From Christensenella sp. UBA4651 (GTDB lineage: Bacteria; Bacillota; Clostridia; Christensenellales; UBA1242): a stretch of DNA of 8,536 nt. Under the pieces are notes generated by a model. The model was not told where the DNA came from. It saw only the letters and a program-made list of their open reading frames with translations, and did no database searches. Position 1 is the stretch's first letter. Each line of letters starts with the position of its first letter. Shown piece after piece: positions 5,449-8,536 of the stretch. The DNA lies in contig DHMD01000005.1 of assembly GCA_002405615.1 (NCBI GenBank), positions 4,842 to 13,377 on the forward strand, written 5' to 3'. The position numbers and the translations under genes were made by a program.

Positions 5449-5994
5449 CTATTGTTCTCTATACAAAAAGCAGTTTTTGTCATGCGAGTAAATGATGCCG
5501 ATTGCCTGCAAGTATGCGTAAATTATAGTGCTGCCGACAAATTTCATACCACGCTTTTGCAGGTCAGACGATATGCTATCAGAGAGAGGGGAGCGAGTCT
5601 GCCCAATTTCAAAATAAGTTTTTTCTCCGCAAAATCCCCGCAAATAATTAGTGAAAGAACCATATTGAGATTGAATTTGCTGGAAAACTTTTGCATTGTT
5701 TATCGCTGCTTTAATTTTTAATTTATTGCGAATAATACCCTTATCTTGACTTAAATCTGCAATTTTTTGCTCATCGTAGTTAATGATTTTTGTGATATCA
5801 AAATTGTCAAAAGCTTTCCTAAAATTCTCACGCTTATTTAGCACACATTCCCAACTCAATCCCGCTTGGAAGCCCTCCAAAATCAGCATTTCGAATAGGT
5901 ATCCATCATCAAAATTTGGTTGTCCCCACTCGTTGTCGTGATACTCGACATATAGCGGATTTGTCATATTGCACCACTTACATCTATTGCTCAT
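5449..5994 (-). CDS. tag: DNA-3-methyladenine glycosylase I
   Basis: A 181-residue Tag enzyme of normal length. It removes 3-methyladenine from alkylated DNA as the first step of base excision repair, in the cytoplasm. Family signatures are YHDNEWG (18-24), LFEMLILEGFQAGLSW (33-48), KREN, GIIRNKLKI and LQKRGMKFVGST. By comparison with E. coli Tag, the zinc ligands are Cys5, His19, His171 and Cys175 (all present, with the same HxxxC spacing) and the key active-site Glu is Glu40. The start has a very strong AAGGAGGA site (6001-6008) located inside the 3' end of ogt. The reading frames overlap by 11 bp, so translation is probably coupled to ogt. Pairing with ogt makes an alkylation-repair operon. 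Confidence 0.97.
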   Translation of the reverse strand: MSNRCKWCNMTNPLYVEYHDNEWGQPNFDDGYLFEMLILEGFQAGLSWECVLNKRENFRKAFDNFDITKIINYDEQKIADLSQDKGIIRNKLKIKAAINNAKVFQQIQSQYGSFTNYLRGFCGEKTYFEIGQTRSPLSDSISSDLQKRGMKFVGSTIIYAYLQAIGIIYSHDKNCFLYREQ

Positions 5995-6559
5995 TTTTTG
6001 TCCTCCTTGGGTCGTAAAAGTTACTCAAATCGACATTTTCGAGTTTTAATAGCCCGATTTTGTTATCCAATCCGCCACCATATCCCGTCAAATTGCCTTT
6101 CGCTCCAACAACCCTGTGGCATGGAATAATTATGCATATTGGGTTGCTTCCGACCGCACCGCCCACCGCTTGGGCAGACATTTTTTGTTTTCCTTGCGTT
6201 GTCGCAATTTGACGGGCTATTTCACCATAAGTAACAGTGCAGCCAAAAGGGATTTTATTCATAATTTGGGTTACTATTTGAGCGAATGGCGAAATATTCT
6301 TTAGCTTATATTTGGGCGTAAATTTAGGTTGCTTGCCTGTAAAATATATGTCGAGCCAGAGTTTCGTTTTCTCAAAAATTGCTAAATTTTTTTGTTCAAA
6401 ATCTTGCGAAAATTTGCTTGCGTCCTTTGAACCAGCGAACCATAAACCTGTCAAAAATTTGCCATCGCTTTCTAAAATAATTCGCCCGAGAGGCGAGACA
6501 TAGTCTTGTCTATAAATCGAAGCTGTAGGCTTTTTTGTGTCTAATTTTGATTGTTTCAT
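5984..6559 (-). CDS. ogt: Methylated-DNA-protein-cysteine methyltransferase
   Basis: A 191-residue suicide alkyltransferase that moves methyl or larger alkyl groups from O6-alkylguanine (and O4-alkylthymine) in DNA to its own cysteine. The N-terminal half has a ribonuclease-like part (SPLGRIILESDG, LTGLWF). The C-terminal DNA-binding domain carries VTYGEIARQIA (109-119), AVGGAVGSNP (131-140) and the active site PCHRV (146-150, acceptor Cys147). The residue in the place of the DNA-intercalating arginine finger (ARAVG in E. coli and human) is Gln130, a variant I believe is common in Firmicutes. ATG at 6559 is preferred, with GAGG 10 nt upstream. A TTG at 6577 would add six residues but would itself overlap that site. 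It is first in the minus-strand cluster, behind an extended -10 promoter, and overlaps tag by 11 bp. Confidence 0.96.
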   Translation of the reverse strand: MKQSKLDTKKPTASIYRQDYVSPLGRIILESDGKFLTGLWFAGSKDASKFSQDFEQKNLAIFEKTKLWLDIYFTGKQPKFTPKYKLKNISPFAQIVTQIMNKIPFGCTVTYGEIARQIATTQGKQKMSAQAVGGAVGSNPICIIIPCHRVVGAKGNLTGYGGGLDNKIGLLKLENVDLSNFYDPRRTKNEQ

Positions 6560-6599
6560 AAGTAAATTACCTCGCAAGAATTAAATTGCATTTTGCTTT

Positions 6600-6608
6600 A
6601 TTATATCA
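6600..6608 (-). promoter_or_regulatory. Extended -10 promoter of the ogt-tag cluster
   Basis: On the minus strand TGA-TATAAT (6608 to 6600) forms an extended -10 element, about 41 nt before the ogt ATG. No good -35 box is found (best is a weak TGTGCA-like hexamer 18 nt upstream), which fits extended -10 promoters and may mean basal or activator-dependent expression. No Ada-type or LexA-type box was recognised nearby. Confidence 0.6.
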
Positions 6609-6686
6609 CAAAGTCCGAATTTTTGCACATAATGTTAGTTAAAAACTATTTTGAGGTCGTTTTTTGTCTTGCAGAGGTGTTTTTTA

Positions 6687-6715
6687 TTGACATTTTTGGC
6701 TTGAATAGTTATACT
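6687..6715 (+). promoter_or_regulatory. Consensus promoter of the HAD-like/rlmH operon
   Basis: Perfect TTGACA (6687-6692), 17 nt, TATACT (6710-6715). The predicted start near 6722 leaves a leader of about 47 nt before the ATG at 6769. It faces away from the ogt promoter; the roughly 80 nt between them show no further structure. Confidence 0.88.
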
Positions 6716-6759
6716 ATTATCGGATGATTTTATACAAAAAATATTTCATACAATTTATT

Positions 6760-6766
6760 GGAGAGG
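6760..6766 (+). promoter_or_regulatory. Ribosome binding site fixing the HAD-like gene start
   Basis: GGAGAGG ends 2 nt before the ATG at 6769 (the GGAG core is 5 nt away). The in-frame ATG at 6724 has no such site and would sit at the predicted transcription start, so it is rejected. Confidence 0.75.
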
Positions 6767-6768
6767 CT

Positions 6769-7797
6769 ATGCAAAAAAATCAAGTCAGAAATGAAAAACA
6801 GAAAATTATTTATACCGCATATCACAATTTAGATATCAAGACGCACCATCTGGTAGTTTCTCGTGCGAGCGTAATAAATGCTTCTGTTCAGCCATATGAG
6901 GAGTCGTTTGGTGGTTTGATTAATAAACCTTTTTTCAACACGAAAGGTTTTTTCAAGACTTTGAAAATTAGTGCCGAAGAAGGCGATGCTATTTTGAAAG
7001 ATGCCAAAATTCGCTACAAAGGTTACTATGTGAGATTGGATATGTCTGTTCATCTCAAAAGAATTTATAATTCAGGTGAATTTAATGAAATTTATGGCAA
7101 GGTTCGTCAAGTTGAACACAATAGTTATGGCAACTATTTGAATAGCTTCGGTGTTGATTTCCAAAAAGAAGGCTTTTATGTGGTGGACAGCGGCTGGGTT
7201 GGCAATATGCAACGAGCGCTCAAAAATTACTTTGAGGCCGAAGTTGACGTGCAGGGTTTTTATATAGGTAGTGTTAATCCTACAGCAACAAAGGATAAAA
7301 TGTATGGTTTATTGTTTTCGAAATATCACAAGAATTTGAAGTACCTAAACAAGATCTTTTATTATAGGCGTCTTAATTGGGAGGAGGTTTTGCGTGCTCC
7401 GCTTGGTTCTTGTATGGGGTATGATACAAAAACAAGTCGTCCGATTTTGAATCACAATAAGGAGGAAGCAAAAGGATACCACAAGTTTATTGAGCCACTG
7501 CAAAACGATATTTTTGACAAATTTGAGGCAATTATGCGAGTAGATGACAAAGTGTATAGCTCGATTGATTCCGTATGCGCCTATATGTATATGAATATGA
7601 TACGCCACACCGGTAAGGCTGATAGGCAGTTGTTTATTAATATGCAACAAACTTTCTGTGAAACGTTTGGTAGATACAACTCTCCATATGCAGCGGTTGC
7701 AAAACCTCTCCGAAAATTCATTTTTTGTGTTAAAGATGCGAACTTTATGGCTACAAAGTCTGGTTTAATGCGTAAAAAGAGAATTTTTTGGATATAA
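6769..7797 (+). CDS. HAD-like polysaccharide-biosynthesis-type protein, C-terminal-half form
   Basis: A 342-residue cytoplasmic-looking protein without signal peptide or membrane segments. Two stretches recall the C-terminal region of large HAD-superfamily-like proteins found in capsule and polysaccharide clusters (COG5610-type): GFYVVDSGWVGNMQRAL (135-151, compare the family's VDIGWxGxMQ) and a WEEVLRAPLGSCMGYD block (204-219). The N-terminal start (THHLVVSRAS, about 25-34) corresponds to the middle of those proteins. The HAD catalytic DxDxT motif and its half are absent, so no phosphatase activity is expected. It has its own consensus promoter and good ribosome binding site, which argues for a stand-alone gene and against a random fragment. 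The tail is basic (LMRKKRIFWI). It is followed by rlmH after 12 nt, probably co-transcribed. No glycosyltransferases are seen in the window. The family assignment is from memory of motifs and is moderate; substrate and role are unknown. Confidence 0.65.
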   Translation: MQKNQVRNEKQKIIYTAYHNLDIKTHHLVVSRASVINASVQPYEESFGGLINKPFFNTKGFFKTLKISAEEGDAILKDAKIRYKGYYVRLDMSVHLKRIYNSGEFNEIYGKVRQVEHNSYGNYLNSFGVDFQKEGFYVVDSGWVGNMQRALKNYFEAEVDVQGFYIGSVNPTATKDKMYGLLFSKYHKNLKYLNKIFYYRRLNWEEVLRAPLGSCMGYDTKTSRPILNHNKEEAKGYHKFIEPLQNDIFDKFEAIMRVDDKVYSSIDSVCAYMYMNMIRHTGKADRQLFINMQQTFCETFGRYNSPYAAVAKPLRKFIFCVKDANFMATKSGLMRKKRIFWI

Positions 7798-7809
7798 TGG
7801 GAGATATGT

Positions 7810-8277
7810 ATGCGTAGAATTACTATTGTGTGTATTGGAAATTTGAAAGAAAAATACTGGGTTGACGCTTTTGCCGAGTACAAAAAGAGGTTGTCCAAAT
7901 TTTGTGATTTTTCAGTAGTCGAGTTACCCGAAAGCAAGCTATTCAAGGCGGGTAAGAGTGAAATCGAGTCGGTAATCAATGATGAGGGCGACCGAATTTT
8001 GGAAAAAGTAAAAGGTAAATCTGTTATATCTCTGGCAATAGAGGGTGATTTGGTTTCTAGTGAGCAATTGGCGGGTATTGTTTCAAAAGAAAGTGATTTT
8101 GGTGAAGTTTGTTTTGTTATCGGCGGGAGTTATGGTTTGGACGAACGAGTCAAAAAACTCGGCAAAAGAATTAGTTTCGGTAGGATTACCTTGCCGCACC
8201 AGCTTGCGAGAGTTATTTTGTCAGAACAAATATATAGAGCGTTTACAATTATAAATAATGTTGTTTATCATAAATAA
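7810..8277 (+). CDS. rlmH: 23S rRNA pseudouridine-1915 N3-methyltransferase
   Basis: A 155-residue SPOUT-class methyltransferase close to the usual length of about 155-159. RlmH uses S-adenosylmethionine to methylate pseudouridine 1915 in helix 69 of 23S rRNA on assembled ribosomes. The family features are the opening strand ITIVCIGNLKEKYW, VISLAIEGDLVSSEQLA (72-88), the glycine-rich knot segment FVIGGSYGLD (102-111), and the cofactor-binding/catalytic LPHQLARVILSEQIYRAF (128-145) with terminal YHK (153-155). Slight departures are Ala76 where many members have Asp, and NVVYHK in place of the common NHPYHK end. GGGAG (7799-7803) lies 6 nt before the ATG. A TATAAT at 7793-7798 has no partner -35 box, so read-through from the promoter at 6687 is the likelier source. 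A strong terminator follows at once. Confidence 0.97.
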   Translation: MRRITIVCIGNLKEKYWVDAFAEYKKRLSKFCDFSVVELPESKLFKAGKSEIESVINDEGDRILEKVKGKSVISLAIEGDLVSSEQLAGIVSKESDFGEVCFVIGGSYGLDERVKKLGKRISFGRITLPHQLARVILSEQIYRAFTIINNVVYHK

Positions 8278-8279
8278 AT

Positions 8280-8302
8280 AAAGCACCCCAGTGGGGTGCT
8301 TT
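8280..8302. terminator. Bidirectional terminator between rlmH and the convergent membrane-protein gene
   Basis: A perfect 10-bp stem (AAAGCACCCC at 8280-8289 with GGGGTGCTTT at 8293-8302) with a three-base loop. The plus side continues TTTCTCTATTTG and the minus side TTTATTTATTTATG. It sits 2 nt after the rlmH stop and 10 nt after the stop of the minus-strand gene. Confidence 0.88.
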
Positions 8303-8312
8303 CTCTATTTGT

Positions 8313-8536
8313 TTATAGTAATACAAGTGGAAGAATGATTCCAAGAATTACTACCAAGAGGAGTACAAAGTACAAAACTTTCCAAACTGTTGCCTTGTTC
8401 CTGACATATTTCCAGGCAAGGTAAGCCGCTATACATATTAGAATTGCTGTTGCGAAGCCTTGCAAAACTGAAACAACTTTTAGGTTTACAGAGCATAGAG
8501 CAAGAATTGCTGATACTAAATAAAGAATAGCTACTG
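8313..8536 (-). CDS. Small hydrophobic membrane protein, C-terminal part (start beyond window)
   Basis: On the minus strand one frame is open from the window edge (first whole codon at 8534) to a TAA at 8313-8315, giving 73 residues. Its composition is that of an integral membrane protein: three hydrophobic stretches at about visible residues 1-16, 19-41 (with VLQGFATAILICIAAY) and 52-73 (with LYFVLLLVVILGIILPLV). A short charged loop WKYVRNKATVWK lies between the last two, and the protein ends in ILPLVLL. No start codon is visible because the gene runs off the window. A competing frame in the same stretch (8305-8496) gives a polar, Ser/Asn/Cys-rich peptide that looks artificial. The shared terminator with rlmH supports a real convergent gene. 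No family was recognised. Confidence 0.75.
   Translation of the reverse strand, partial: VAILYLVSAILALCSVNLKVVSVLQGFATAILICIAAYLAWKYVRNKATVWKVLYFVLLLVVILGIILPLVLL

Noticed and set aside
5367..5483. 39-residue N-terminal extension of the DUF1848 protein
   Set aside because: The family start MIIS...RTDIP and an AGGAGA site both mark the ATG at 5366, and the extension would overlap tag.
6724..6768. Upstream ATG for the HAD-like gene
   Set aside because: It sits at the predicted transcription start and lacks a ribosome binding site; the ATG at 6769 has GGAGAGG.
8305..8496. 63-residue minus-strand frame near the right end
   Set aside because: It is Ser/Asn/Cys-rich with no family features and is out of frame with the hydrophobic membrane-protein frame, which is far more protein-like.
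1..8536. CRISPR array, transposase, integrase, toxin-antitoxin or phage genes
   Set aside because: No regularly spaced short repeats and no proteins of these kinds were recognised on either strand.

Overview
This AT-rich window looks chromosomal and comes from a low-GC, monoderm-type bacterium, most likely an uncultured member of the Bacillota/Clostridia. The evidence is SpoVG, strong GGAGG-type ribosome binding sites, near-consensus sigma-A-like promoters, a CCA-encoding tRNA-Thr, RlmH, and secreted proteins built from divergent InlB B-type repeats. The taxonomic placement is inference. All usable stop codons are TAA or TAG and the standard genetic code fits.

Left part (1-3850): two paralogous InlB-repeat proteins on the + strand. 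The first lacks its N-terminus because the window starts inside it; the second is complete, with a signal peptide. Between them lie spoVG (+) and a tRNA-Thr(GGU) (-), each with its own promoter and terminator. The gaps here hold promoters, terminators, a pair of hairpins pointing to the - strand, and a strong extended -10 promoter that begins a long, apparently structured leader or small RNA ahead of the second repeat protein.

Middle part (3964-6608): a - strand cluster, transcribed right to left, for repair of alkylated DNA. The order is ogt (O6-alkylguanine-DNA alkyltransferase), tag (3-methyladenine glycosylase I, overlapping ogt by 11 bp), a cysteine-rich DUF1848 protein with a radical-SAM-like CxxxCxxC cluster, and a small TfoX N-terminal-domain protein. 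The first two are known repair enzymes. The last two have no settled function, and their position suggests, but does not prove, a role in the damage response.

Right part (6687-8536): a perfect TTGACA-N17-TATACT promoter drives a 342-residue protein resembling the C-terminal half of large HAD-like polysaccharide-biosynthesis proteins, then rlmH 12 nt downstream. A strong bidirectional terminator follows. Converging from the right end is a partial - strand gene for a small hydrophobic membrane protein, which has no visible start because the window ends inside it.

Most notable are the DUF1848/TfoX_N genes in an alkylation-repair cluster, the structured leader or RNA at about 2017-2297, a possible - strand small RNA near 1034-1150, the stand-alone half-HAD protein, and a tRNA-Thr whose T-loop carries C instead of the near-universal U55.
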